Source: Gammaproteobacteria bacterium
GTDB taxonomy: Bacteria > Gemmatimonadota > Gemmatimonadetes > Longimicrobiales > Gaopeijiaceae
DNA length: 64,000 bases
Assembly (NCBI GenBank): GCA_028819075.1
Contig: JAPPMM010000049.1
Coordinates: forward strand, 62,001-126,000
Direction of reading: 5' to 3'
The notes beneath the pieces are model-generated. The model saw nothing but the letters and a program-made list of their open reading frames with translations. It did no database searches and was not told where the DNA came from. This document shows, one piece after another, positions 17,619-26,315 of this stretch; the first letter of the stretch is position 1; each line of letters opens with the position of its first letter. The translations under genes and the position numbers were made by a program.

Positions 17619-20267
17619 TCACCACTGCTCGTAGGCGCAGAACGGCACCAGCTTCTCCAGCCAGGTGAGGTCTGCCAGCCCCGCCCGAGCCACGAGGGTG
17701 CCCCCGAGCCCCGTCCCGAATCCGGTCCAGTCCATGGGCGCGCTGCCGATGGGGGCCCCGGGAGGCGCATCGGGCGTCACCAGCGGTGCCCACGGCTCGT
17801 GGGGCCGCTCCTCGAAGCGCCGGATGTCTCGTGCCAGCAGGGCGAAGTGGGCGGCGTTGTGGTCGTCGCCCATCGACCGGCCCTCGGCCGCGTCCCCGAG
17901 CCACCCAAGGTGCTGCGCCGCGACCGCCCTCACCTGGGGCATGGCGGCCGCGCCGGCGAGGCTCATCAGCCCGTCCGCGACCACCCGGCCGATGGCGCGC
18001 CGCACCTCTGCCTCGTAGGGCGAGTCCGCCGCGTTCGGGTCGCCCACCGCCGTGAGCGCGCCGATTACGTCGCCAAGGCCCGGCAGCGACCCGTCGAGCG
18101 CGTTCTGTTCAAGCAGGCGCGCCGCCCTGCTGGGCTCCAGCACCTCGCCCACCACGTGGGCGCTCGCGACCACCGCCGGCGACACCGCGTCGAACATCGA
18201 CCCCGTGTAGCGCGGGAAGAGCTCGCGGGTGCGTCCGTAGCCGGCGGGCCGGGGCGGCAAATCGTCCAGAACCTTCGCCGGGATGGTCAGTTCGGCCGGC
18301 TGCAACGACCGCACCAGCGCGTCCAGCGCCCGCTTCTGCTCGTCCGCCGAGGCCGACCGCACCGGTTCCAGTCCGTCGCCGCGTGTCGCATAGGTGTAGT
18401 GCATCCCGCCCAATACCGAGGCGGCGGCGGTCACCTGGTAGCGATGGTGCATGTAGAGGGGCACCAGCACCTCCTCCATCTGCGCCATCGGCATGCCCTT
18501 GCGGATCACGCGCTCGCCGAAGCGGTCCATGGCCGCGCGCCGCACGTCGAGCATTCGGTCGAGCTCGGCTCCGGCGTCCGTCCCGTTCGACCACTGGTCG
18601 ACCCGCGCGTGCGCCGAGGCGTCCTGGCCGGTCAAATAGCGGACATCCTGCTCCCACGCCTCGTCCAGGATCCGGTTTAGCTCCGCGGTCTCGTCCGTCC
18701 CGGGCGGGAAGTCGGAGTATCCGTACCGGATCGCGACCTTGTCCCACTCGCCGATGTCGGTGTCGTACACCTCCGAGTAGTCGAACTCGCTGCCGTCCCA
18801 GGTGATCAGCGGATGGGGGTAGTCCAGCACCGAGATGCGTCCGACGTCGCTGTCGTAGTAGTTGTGCCCCAGCCCCAGCGTGTGCCCCACCTCGTGGGCC
18901 GACAGCTGACGGATGCGCGCCAGCGCCCACTCCGCGATGTCCTGCACGTCCTCATCGCCGTTCTCATAAGGCGCCAGCAGCCCTTCGGCGATCATGTAGT
19001 CCTGGCGCACCCGCAGCGAGCCCAGGGTCACGTTTCCCTTGAGGATCTCGCCCGTGCGCGGATCGGTGATCGAGCCCCCCGTGCTCCACCCGCGCGTCGA
19101 CCGGTGCACCCAGTTGATGACGTTGTAGCGCACGTCGTGGCTGCTCACGTCTTCGGGCCGGATCTCCACCCGGAAGGCGTCGATGAAGCCGGCCGCCTCG
19201 AAGGCCTGGTTCCACCACCGCGCGCCGTCCAGCAGCGCGGATCGGACGGGTTCCGGCGTCCCGGGATCCAGATAATAGACGAGCGGCTCCACAGGCTCGC
19301 TCATGGCTGCGGTCGGATCGCGCTTCTCCAGGCGGTGCCGGCGGATGAAGCGCTGGGTCATGGGCTCGTCCAGCGCTGCGGAGTAGTCCTGGAAGGACAT
19401 GCCGCCGTAGCCGGAGCGGGAGTCGTGCGCGCGGGGCGTGTATTCGCCCAGCTCGGGCAACTGGATGAAGGAATGGTGCATCCGCACCGTAGCCGCGCCG
19501 GCGTTGGCCGCGACATTGCCGACCCCCTCGAAGGCGCCACCCCCGCCGCCTCCGAAGCGGCCGCCGGCCATCCCTCCGTCCTGGCGCACGAAGGTCAGCG
19601 ACGCCTCCATCTCCGTGTTCTCGGGGAAGTTCATCACCATCGGCAGGTAGACTGCGCTCCGGCTCTGGTCCAGCCGGTAGGTGCCCGGCCGCAGGCGTCC
19701 AGCGAAGCCGGCGATGTCCTGCAGCAGGAAGGGCGTGAAGTCGATCAGCACGCGGTCGCCGGTCTGCGCGGCCGCGTCAAAGCCCCACAGCGTGGAGGGC
19801 GCGAAGGCGTCCTCCACCGCTTTCCGCTCGGCGGCGTTGTCGCTGGATGCGCGGAAGCGGTAGTTGGGCTGGATCATCAGCACCTTCGGGCCCACGCGAT
19901 GGAAGCGCACCACGCGCGAACCGGCCAACTGCCCCCGGTCGATGCCGATGTCGTTCGACCCGAGACCCGCACCGATCCCGGAGGCGTGCAACACGTCGGT
20001 GTCCCACTGGGCGATTTCCAGCCAGATCCTGCCGCCGGCATCATCCCAGTACATGGGCAGGAAGCCGTCCATGAGCTCCATCGAGCCGGTTCTGTCTTCG
20101 ATGGTGGGCAGCGCGTCGTCGCTCTGACGATTCTGCGCAGCCGCCGTGCTCGATACCAACGCGGTCGTGAGCAGGGTCAGCGCAAGCGCAATGCCCAGGT
20201 CTGTCCACTTCCTTGTCATCGCCGAGATCGGCGTGGTCGTCGCTTGTCTCATCCCCTTTCTCCTCAT
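17619..20267 (-). CDS. zinc-dependent metalloprotease, exported (DUF5117/DUF4953 type)
   Basis: An 882-residue secreted protease with a Sec signal peptide (hydrophobic core near 24-40, AAAQ cleavage site). The metzincin-like motif HEVGHTLGLGH places zinc ligands at His458, His462 and His468, with catalytic Glu459. Its layout, with an N-terminal beta-rich region, a central catalytic domain and a helical C-terminus, fits the bacterial family annotated as zinc-dependent metalloprotease with DUF5117 and DUF4953. It is preceded by GGGGAGG eight bases before the ATG at 20267. Its likely role is degradation of proteins outside the cell or in the periplasm. It ends ten bases from the convergent plug protein gene. 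Confidence 0.87.
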   Translation of the reverse strand: MRRKGMRQATTTPISAMTRKWTDLGIALALTLLTTALVSSTAAAQNRQSDDALPTIEDRTGSMELMDGFLPMYWDDAGGRIWLEIAQWDTDVLHASGIGAGLGSNDIGIDRGQLAGSRVVRFHRVGPKVLMIQPNYRFRASSDNAAERKAVEDAFAPSTLWGFDAAAQTGDRVLIDFTPFLLQDIAGFAGRLRPGTYRLDQSRSAVYLPMVMNFPENTEMEASLTFVRQDGGMAGGRFGGGGGGAFEGVGNVAANAGAATVRMHHSFIQLPELGEYTPRAHDSRSGYGGMSFQDYSAALDEPMTQRFIRRHRLEKRDPTAAMSEPVEPLVYYLDPGTPEPVRSALLDGARWWNQAFEAAGFIDAFRVEIRPEDVSSHDVRYNVINWVHRSTRGWSTGGSITDPRTGEILKGNVTLGSLRVRQDYMIAEGLLAPYENGDEDVQDIAEWALARIRQLSAHEVGHTLGLGHNYYDSDVGRISVLDYPHPLITWDGSEFDYSEVYDTDIGEWDKVAIRYGYSDFPPGTDETAELNRILDEAWEQDVRYLTGQDASAHARVDQWSNGTDAGAELDRMLDVRRAAMDRFGERVIRKGMPMAQMEEVLVPLYMHHRYQVTAAASVLGGMHYTYATRGDGLEPVRSASADEQKRALDALVRSLQPAELTIPAKVLDDLPPRPAGYGRTRELFPRYTGSMFDAVSPAVVASAHVVGEVLEPSRAARLLEQNALDGSLPGLGDVIGALTAVGDPNAADSPYEAEVRRAIGRVVADGLMSLAGAAAMPQVRAVAAQHLGWLGDAAEGRSMGDDHNAAHFALLARDIRRFEERPHEPWAPLVTPDAPPGAPIGSAPMDWTGFGTGLGGTLVARAGLADLTWLEKLVPFCAYEQW

Positions 20268-20360
20268 GGTTCGGTCCTCCCCAGGGCTCGTTCGCCCTGC
20301 AGTACTCGTCTTTGCTTCGGTGCTCGTCCCGGCTTCGATGTGCTTCTTCCTGTCCAGGGG

Positions 20361-21512
20361 CTACCTGACGTTCGCGGGGAGCAGCGCGCCCACCGCGTCC
20401 GCCACTCGTCCCATCTCTTCATGGGTGTTGTAAAGATGCGGCGCCACCCGGATGCGCGCCCGCCGGAGCGACGCGACCACGCCGGCCCGCTCGAGTCCGG
20501 CGAGCAGCGTCTCGTTGTCGAGATCGGGGTGGCGGAAGGTCAGAATGTGGCGCCGGCTCCCGGCCTCGGGCGTGGCAACGCAGCCGAGCCGCTCCAGGCG
20601 CTCACCGAGATCGGCAACCAGCGCGCACACGTGCCCGGCGATGGCGGGGATCCCGGCTTCCTCGAGCAGTTCGAGGGCGGCGCCGAAGCCGGCGATAAGC
20701 GGGTACGCGAGGCTTCCCTCCTCGTAGCGCCCCGCGTGGTCCAGAAGCTCGAAGTGGACCCTGTCGAAATTGAAGGCGTCGGTGGTGCTGCGCCAGCCGA
20801 GCAGCGGCGGATGAATCCGTCCGACCACCGAGCGGTCCACGAACACCGCAGCGATGCCCATCATGCCGAGCATCCACTTGTGGCTGTCCGCGGACAGGAA
20901 GTGCACCCCCGCCTCCTTCACGTCAATGGGCAGGGCGCCCACCGTCTGGATGCCGTCCACGCAGAGGAGCACCCCGCGTTCCCGGCACAGCCGCCCCACC
21001 CCGGCCAGGTCGGTGACCGCGCCCGTTGCGTACTGGGCGGAACTGACCGCCAATACACGGCTGCCGGGACCGAGCGCCCGCTCCGCGGCGTCCACCGTCA
21101 CGGTCCCGGCGCCGTCCACGGGGATCACGTCGAGCGCCGCGATGCCTCGCCGGTCCAGGTCCATCCAGGGGTATACGTTGGAGGGGTACTCCACCGATGC
21201 CGCCGCCGCGACCCGGTCTCCGGGCCGCCAGTCCAGCCCGGACGCGAGCAGCGACAGCCCGTGCGAGGTGTTGCGCACGAACGCGACCTCGTCCGCCTCG
21301 CACCCGATCAGGCGCGCGAACCGTTCCCGGCAGCGCTGCGCCACCGACTCCCAGGCGTCGAAGTCGGGCCGGCCCTCGCGCGCGATCGAATCCATGAAGC
21401 GATGCACCGCCCGCACGACGCGCGTCGAGGTGGGCGCCACGCCCGCATGATTCAGGAAGATGTGGGTGCGGGAGACCGGGAACTCGTCGCGGAAGGACGC
21501 AAGAGATGTCAT
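20361..21512 (-). CDS. class V PLP-dependent aminotransferase-like enzyme
   Basis: A 383-residue fold-type I PLP enzyme. Lys212 in SADSHKWMLG is the PLP-binding lysine and Asp186 in CVDGIQTVG contacts the pyridine nitrogen. NHAGVAPTS near residue 21 matches the N-terminal signature of the isopenicillin-N-epimerase/cysteine-desulfurase-like branch. The reaction (transamination, desulfuration or elimination) cannot be told from sequence. Its ATG overlaps the stop of the upstream squalene/phytoene synthase gene by four bases (ATGA), so they are translationally coupled and probably act in one pathway. The gap of 93 bases to the metalloprotease holds that gene's ribosome site. Confidence 0.87.
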   Translation of the reverse strand: MTSLASFRDEFPVSRTHIFLNHAGVAPTSTRVVRAVHRFMDSIAREGRPDFDAWESVAQRCRERFARLIGCEADEVAFVRNTSHGLSLLASGLDWRPGDRVAAAASVEYPSNVYPWMDLDRRGIAALDVIPVDGAGTVTVDAAERALGPGSRVLAVSSAQYATGAVTDLAGVGRLCRERGVLLCVDGIQTVGALPIDVKEAGVHFLSADSHKWMLGMMGIAAVFVDRSVVGRIHPPLLGWRSTTDAFNFDRVHFELLDHAGRYEEGSLAYPLIAGFGAALELLEEAGIPAIAGHVCALVADLGERLERLGCVATPEAGSRRHILTFRHPDLDNETLLAGLERAGVVASLRRARIRVAPHLYNTHEEMGRVADAVGALLPANVR

Positions 21513-22486
21513 GGGGTCGGGGCGGTTGCGAGTTGCGTGCAGTAACGTTCGATCCACCCATTCGAGAAACCCAGCACCACGGCCCGGCGTGTGATGGCCT
21601 TCACCTCCCGCCGCGTCATCTTGGTCTCCCGCCTGAGAACGTCCGGGTTGGCCCGGCTGATGGCCAGCGTGCGTACCGCGAAGAGCAGCGGCAGCAGGCA
21701 GAACAGCCGAACCCGGTGGTAGCGTCTCGGGATGAGCCGGATGTAGGCCCGGGCCGCGGCCAGGTGCCCGTCGGCCTTCGTGACCAGCCGCGCGAGGACG
21801 GCCATGGCCGCGTCCAGGTTCGCCGGGTCGAAGAGCTGGCTCGGGTGAATGCGCGGATCGGGAACAAATGCGGCAGGCACATAGACCCACCCGCGATCCC
21901 GGTCTTCGTGCAGCCCGCGGATGACGTTCACCGTTTGCAGCGCCAGCCCGAACTCGCGCCCGAGCGGCATCATCCGCTTGCGTGCGTTCCGCGTCCCCGG
22001 AAGCCGCAACGTGAACAGCTCGGTAAGGAGATGACCCACGCGTCCGGCCACCTCGTGCATGTAGTCGTCGAGATCGGCCTCGGTCTCGAAGCGGGATCCG
22101 CGCTCCGTCCAGCGCGCCATCCCGGCGCTCGATTCGCCCACGCGGCGGATGAGGATTTCCCTGGCGGGCGCGGCGAGCCGTTCGAGTCCGGCGAGGACCG
22201 TCGCCGCGTGACGCGCCACGAGCGCGTCCGGAGTGTCGTCGCGGGCCTCCCGCAGGCGCTCGACCAATGCTCGTCGCTCGCCGTCTCCCGCGAGGACACG
22301 CCGCCAGTTCTGAAGCAGGGCGACCTTTTCGTTCGTACGCAGCTCGCGGTTGTCTTCCAGGTAGTCGGAAACCCGCAGCAGGAGATAGGCAACGGTGACT
22401 TCGGTCCTCAGCGGCTCGGGAAGGATCCGGATGCCAACGGCGAAGGTGCGGCTGGAGGCGACGAGGAGTTCCTGGAGCGAGGCCAT
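21509..22486 (-). CDS. squalene/phytoene synthase family protein
   Basis: A 325-residue all-helical trans-isoprenyl diphosphate synthase-like protein, the family that joins two prenyl diphosphates head to head. The first Asp-rich motif is DYLED (41-45). The second region, LQTVNVIRGLHEDRDRG (183-199), keeps the Glu-Asp pair, but Gly191 stands where many members have Asp. DDYMHEVAG at 140-148 is also typical. It could make squalene, dehydrosqualene or phytoene; no desaturase or cyclase lies nearby to decide. It overlaps the downstream PLP enzyme gene by four bases. The upstream gap of about 128 bases is a divergent promoter region shared with a lipoprotein gene. Confidence 0.85.
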   Translation of the reverse strand: MASLQELLVASSRTFAVGIRILPEPLRTEVTVAYLLLRVSDYLEDNRELRTNEKVALLQNWRRVLAGDGERRALVERLREARDDTPDALVARHAATVLAGLERLAAPAREILIRRVGESSAGMARWTERGSRFETEADLDDYMHEVAGRVGHLLTELFTLRLPGTRNARKRMMPLGREFGLALQTVNVIRGLHEDRDRGWVYVPAAFVPDPRIHPSQLFDPANLDAAMAVLARLVTKADGHLAAARAYIRLIPRRYHRVRLFCLLPLLFAVRTLAISRANPDVLRRETKMTRREVKAITRRAVVLGFSNGWIERYCTQLATAPTP

Positions 22487-22614
22487 GGTGGATTGTCGGC
22501 GCCCCGGTCGCGGGCGTCAACGCCGGTCGCGCGGCGCTGCAGTGGCCGATCCATCGTTGCCGGCCCAACGGTGACAGGATTAATGTTGTGGGAACCTCAA
22601 TCAGCCCGCTGCCG

Positions 22615-23130
22615 ATGAAGCCGAATCACTACTTTCGACACCTCGCCGCCGTCCTGGTGCTCTCCACCACCACCGGCTGCTTCAACTACGTGCCCACCGA
22701 GATCGGAGCGGTGCCGCCCGGCGAATCGGTGCGGCTGTTCCTGACGCGGGCGGGCGTGGACGCGATAAACGAGGCCGGCAACGAGGATGCGCTGAACACT
22801 TTGTTCGAGCCCGTGCTCTCCGGTGAGTTCGTGCGCCGGACCGACGCCGACTTTTATGTGCGCATCCCCACGGTTCGGCGGCAGGTGGGCTTCCACAGCT
22901 CGCAGTTGGGGCAGGATATCCGGGTTCCCGCGGGCGAGATCGTGCAGATCGAACGCCAGGAGCTCAGCCGGGCGAAGACGGGCGCGCTGGTCGGGGGTAC
23001 CGCGGCCGTCATCACCGGGCTCATCGTCTTCATCCTGAACGATGCCCGTCAGCCCGACGCGATCAACCCACCCGTTGACACGGTGGAGGATCGCGGCCGC
23101 CGCGTCTTCACCATCCGCTTCGGAGGCTGA
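22615..23130 (+). CDS. SusC/D-associated lipoprotein of unknown function, copy 1
   Basis: A protein of about 171 residues with a lipoprotein signal (LSTTTGC, Cys22 from the ATG at 22615; a GTG at 22588 is an alternative start). The mature part has VPPGESVRLFLTRAGV, a beta-rich middle and IVQIERQELSRAKTGALVGG. A hydrophobic Gly-rich segment (VGGTAAVITGLIVFIL) follows near the C-terminus. The protein at 33540-34019 shares this plan and several motifs, and it also lies next to a SusC/SusD pair. Here it directly precedes SusC, with a 206-base gap that contains a candidate promoter. I do not recognise a named family. Confidence 0.68.
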   Translation: MKPNHYFRHLAAVLVLSTTTGCFNYVPTEIGAVPPGESVRLFLTRAGVDAINEAGNEDALNTLFEPVLSGEFVRRTDADFYVRIPTVRRQVGFHSSQLGQDIRVPAGEIVQIERQELSRAKTGALVGGTAAVITGLIVFILNDARQPDAINPPVDTVEDRGRRVFTIRFGG

Positions 23131-23193
23131 CGAGCGCCGAATCCCACCTTTCGGCCCGCCAGTTCGATGGCTGTACCAAGGCGGCCTTGTAGC

Positions 23194-23223
23194 TTGACGG
23201 CAGGGGCTGCTGTCGCCTACTCT
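23194..23223 (+). promoter_or_regulatory. candidate sigma-70 promoter for the SusC/SusD operon
   Basis: TTGACG (23194-23199) and TACTCT (23218-23223) are separated by 18 bases, close to the consensus -35/-10 arrangement. The ATG of SusC follows about 110 bases later, with CGGAGG just before it. Confidence 0.45.
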
Positions 23224-23336
23224 GCTAGGTTGTAGCTGATTGTGTCATCGCAAGGCCGCGCCAGTACGGCGTGGCGGGTTGCGGAGGCATGCCAGAACAC
23301 GACAACACTTGTGTGTTTCCCTCAACGGAGGATGTC

Positions 23337-26303
23337 ATGAGCAATCGAAGGTTCGTACTCACAACCACCGCGCGAACCAAGGGGTGGCGGCGCGCCCTGG
23401 TCGTGCTTCCGGCGCTCCTCCTCGCGGCGGCACTGCCCGCGGCGGCACAGGAGCCCGGACGGGTTACCGGCCAGGTAACGATGGAGGGCTCTGGAGCACC
23501 GCTCGGTGAGGTCCAGATCTTCCTGACCGACACCGGCGTCGGAAGCCTCACCCGGCAAAACGGGCGCTACGTGCTGCTCAACGTCCCCCCGGGCAGCTAC
23601 GAGATGCGTGCCGAGCGCATCGGCCTGGGCTCGTCCACGGCGCAGATCACCGTGGCCGCCGGCGAGACCGTGGTGCAGGACTTCACACTCACCGAAGAGG
23701 CGCTCGGCCTCGACGAGATCGTCGTGACCGGCACGGCCGGCGCGGCCCGCCAGCGCGAGATCGGCAACACCATCGCGCAGATCAACGTGGCCGAGGTGCC
23801 CGACCGTCCGGTGCTCGTATCCGACATCCTGCAATCGCAGGCACCGGGACTGGAGGTATACGGGGGCGGCGGCGTCGGCCAGGCGAAGATCATTCGCCTG
23901 CGGGGCGCGAGCAGCGTGGAGCTCTCCAACCACCCGCTCATCTACATCGACGGGGTGCGCATGCGCAGCGACCCGCTGCCGGATGCGAACCCGCCGGATC
24001 GTCGTGGCGGCCGGAGCGGCAACATCGCTGTGAGTCCGCTCGACAACATCAATCCCAACGACATCGAGCGCATCGAGGTCATCAAGGGATCGGCGGCGAC
24101 CACCCTGTACGGCACCGAGGCCTCCGCGGGCGTCATCCAGGTCTTCACGAAGCGTGGCTCGGTCGGAGCTCCCGTGTGGACGGCCGAGGTCAAGGCCGGA
24201 AGTGCCTGGAGCCGCAAGTTCGGCGTGGACACTCCCGGCGCCGACCCGTACATCAACATGGGTCCTTGGATCTGCACCGGGCCGTTCAGCTGCGGCGAGT
24301 ATCATCCGGGCTCGCCCTTCACGCTGGACTACTCGCTCTCCGTCAGGGGCGGTAGGCAGGACCTCCAGTATTTCATCTCGGGCGGCTTCCTGGATGAACA
24401 GGGCTACATGACGAATGACAGCCAGAAGAAGTACCATACTCGCGCGAACTTCACGATTACGCCCGCAAACAATCTGACCATCCAGTGGAACACGGCGTAC
24501 GCGGCCAACGCCCTCACGATGACCAACGGGCAGAACAACGCCCAGGGCATCACCCTCAACGCCTTCCGGGCGGAGAGGAACTACTTCGGTACCGGCGATC
24601 CCGCGGTCCTCAACGAGCTGATGGACCAGCAGCTCAACCAGGATGTCGAGCGGCTCACCACTGGCGCCACAATCACCTATGCGCCCTTGGAGAGCCTCAC
24701 CAACCGCTTCACGGTCGGGTACGACTTCTCGACTCAGGAGCACCGCAACCTGCGCCCCTACGCGTGGAGGCAGGTACCACAGGGAGCGTTGCTCAACAAC
24801 ACCTTCCAGAACCGCGTCCTTTCCTTCGACTACGTCGGGACCTACAGCTTCGACCTGACGTCCTCGATCAGTTCGAACTTCTCCTGGGGCGGCCAGGCCA
24901 CCGGCGACGATGACCGCCTGGTTGAAGGCTTCGGTGAGAACTTCCCCGGCGCCGCCGACCCCACCCTCGAATCCGCCGCCCTCACCCAGGCCCACGAGGC
25001 GCGCTCCAAGATCTGGAATGCCGGCTTCTTCTTCCAGAACGTCTTTGACGTTGCAGACCGCTATTTCATTACGGTGGGAACGCGCGTCGACGGCAACAGC
25101 GCCTTCGGCAAGGGCTTCGGGCTCCAGGTGTACCCCAAGGCGAGCGCGTCCTGGATCATCTCCGACGAAGGGTTCTGGCCGGATCTGGGCGAGTTCAAGC
25201 TGCGCGCCGCCTACGGCCAGTCCGGCCGTGCGCCCGGCGCCTTCGACGCCGTGCGTACCTGGACCCCGGCCGGTCTGGCCGGCGTACCGGCGTTCGTACC
25301 CGCGAACGTGGGTAACGACGAGGTCGGTCCGGAGGTCACCGAAGAGATCGAGGCCGGATTCGACGCGTCGTGGCTGGGCGACCGGCTCACCACCACCTTC
25401 ACGGCCTATCGTCAGACCACCAACGACGCGCTCCTCGATGTCCCCCAGATTCCTTCCACGGGCTTCACCAATAGCCAGCTCACCAACATCGGCAGGATCC
25501 AGAACCAGGGGATCGAGGTTGAAATGGGCTTGACGGTGTTGGAATCGGCCAACTGGGGAGTGGACATTGGCGGGTCGTTGACCACCAATCACTCCAAGGT
25601 GCTGGAGCTCGGCATTCCGCCGACCAGTTCCCTGCGTATGGACTGCGGACCGAACGGTGACGAAGGATGCCCGCTGAGCAACCGGCGGGACCTGATGGTC
25701 AGAAACCCGGATGAAATCGCGGCGCCCAACTACTGCCTCGACCGGGTCTGCACCGAGTCTCAGGCGATCTTCAACGAAGATGCGGTGAACTATGGCCCCA
25801 ACCTGCCGACCACGTTCATCGGCGGGAACATGACGGTCCGCGCGCCGGGCAACATCACCCTCTCCGCCAACGGCGAGTTCAAGGGCGGCTTCTACATGAA
25901 CGAGGCCGTCTGGTCCATCAGCCGGAGCGTCCGCTCCCACCTCTGCTTCCCGTGGTACGTGAACCCGCAGAGCTCGATCGAGTTGAAGCCGGACACGCCG
26001 GCCCTCTTCCGCGCCCGCTGTAATCCGCGTGAGGGCGAGGGCTACATGTGGAAGGGCGACTTCTTCAAGCTGCGCAGCGTGAGCGCTACCATTCCGGTGG
26101 ACGCCGTGTTCCCGGAGAGAGTGAGCAACGCGACCTTCACGCTCGCCCTGCGCAACTCGTACCTGTGGCGGAAGGAGATGCCGTTCATGGATCCGGAGTT
26201 GACCGGTGATCCCACGGGCGGTCAGAGGCAGTTGGGGTATAACTTCGAGGAGTCCGTGCCGGCGCCGATCACGCTGCACGCATCCCTCCGGATCACGTTC
26301 TAG
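23337..26303 (+). CDS. SusC/RagA-type TonB-linked outer-membrane transporter, copy 1
   Basis: A 988-residue TonB-dependent transporter of the SusC type. After a signal peptide (about 1-38) comes a carboxypeptidase-regulatory-like domain (GRVTGQVTMEGSGAPLGEVQ; NGRYVLLNVPPG). EIVVTGTAG is the TonB-box-like segment; the plug follows (IDGVRM, NPNDIERIEVIKG, TLYGTEASAGVIQVFTKRG) and then a 22-strand-type barrel ending in LHASLRITF. It imports large nutrients across the outer membrane with the SusD lipoprotein, encoded 12 bases downstream. The start at 23337 follows CGGAGG. The substrate cannot be told; no glycan-degrading enzyme lies beside it. A lipoprotein gene upstream is the likely third member. 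Confidence 0.93.
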   Translation: MSNRRFVLTTTARTKGWRRALVVLPALLLAAALPAAAQEPGRVTGQVTMEGSGAPLGEVQIFLTDTGVGSLTRQNGRYVLLNVPPGSYEMRAERIGLGSSTAQITVAAGETVVQDFTLTEEALGLDEIVVTGTAGAARQREIGNTIAQINVAEVPDRPVLVSDILQSQAPGLEVYGGGGVGQAKIIRLRGASSVELSNHPLIYIDGVRMRSDPLPDANPPDRRGGRSGNIAVSPLDNINPNDIERIEVIKGSAATTLYGTEASAGVIQVFTKRGSVGAPVWTAEVKAGSAWSRKFGVDTPGADPYINMGPWICTGPFSCGEYHPGSPFTLDYSLSVRGGRQDLQYFISGGFLDEQGYMTNDSQKKYHTRANFTITPANNLTIQWNTAYAANALTMTNGQNNAQGITLNAFRAERNYFGTGDPAVLNELMDQQLNQDVERLTTGATITYAPLESLTNRFTVGYDFSTQEHRNLRPYAWRQVPQGALLNNTFQNRVLSFDYVGTYSFDLTSSISSNFSWGGQATGDDDRLVEGFGENFPGAADPTLESAALTQAHEARSKIWNAGFFFQNVFDVADRYFITVGTRVDGNSAFGKGFGLQVYPKASASWIISDEGFWPDLGEFKLRAAYGQSGRAPGAFDAVRTWTPAGLAGVPAFVPANVGNDEVGPEVTEEIEAGFDASWLGDRLTTTFTAYRQTTNDALLDVPQIPSTGFTNSQLTNIGRIQNQGIEVEMGLTVLESANWGVDIGGSLTTNHSKVLELGIPPTSSLRMDCGPNGDEGCPLSNRRDLMVRNPDEIAAPNYCLDRVCTESQAIFNEDAVNYGPNLPTTFIGGNMTVRAPGNITLSANGEFKGGFYMNEAVWSISRSVRSHLCFPWYVNPQSSIELKPDTPALFRARCNPREGEGYMWKGDFFKLRSVSATIPVDAVFPERVSNATFTLALRNSYLWRKEMPFMDPELTGDPTGGQRQLGYNFEESVPAPITLHASLRITF

Positions 26304-26315
26304 GGGAAGGACACA

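Noticed and set aside
20361-22568. A 735-codon minus-strand open frame spanning both the PLP enzyme and the synthase
   Set aside because: Only the part from 21512 down encodes a recognisable protein; the upstream part is an Arg/Gly-rich out-of-frame shadow of the synthase gene.
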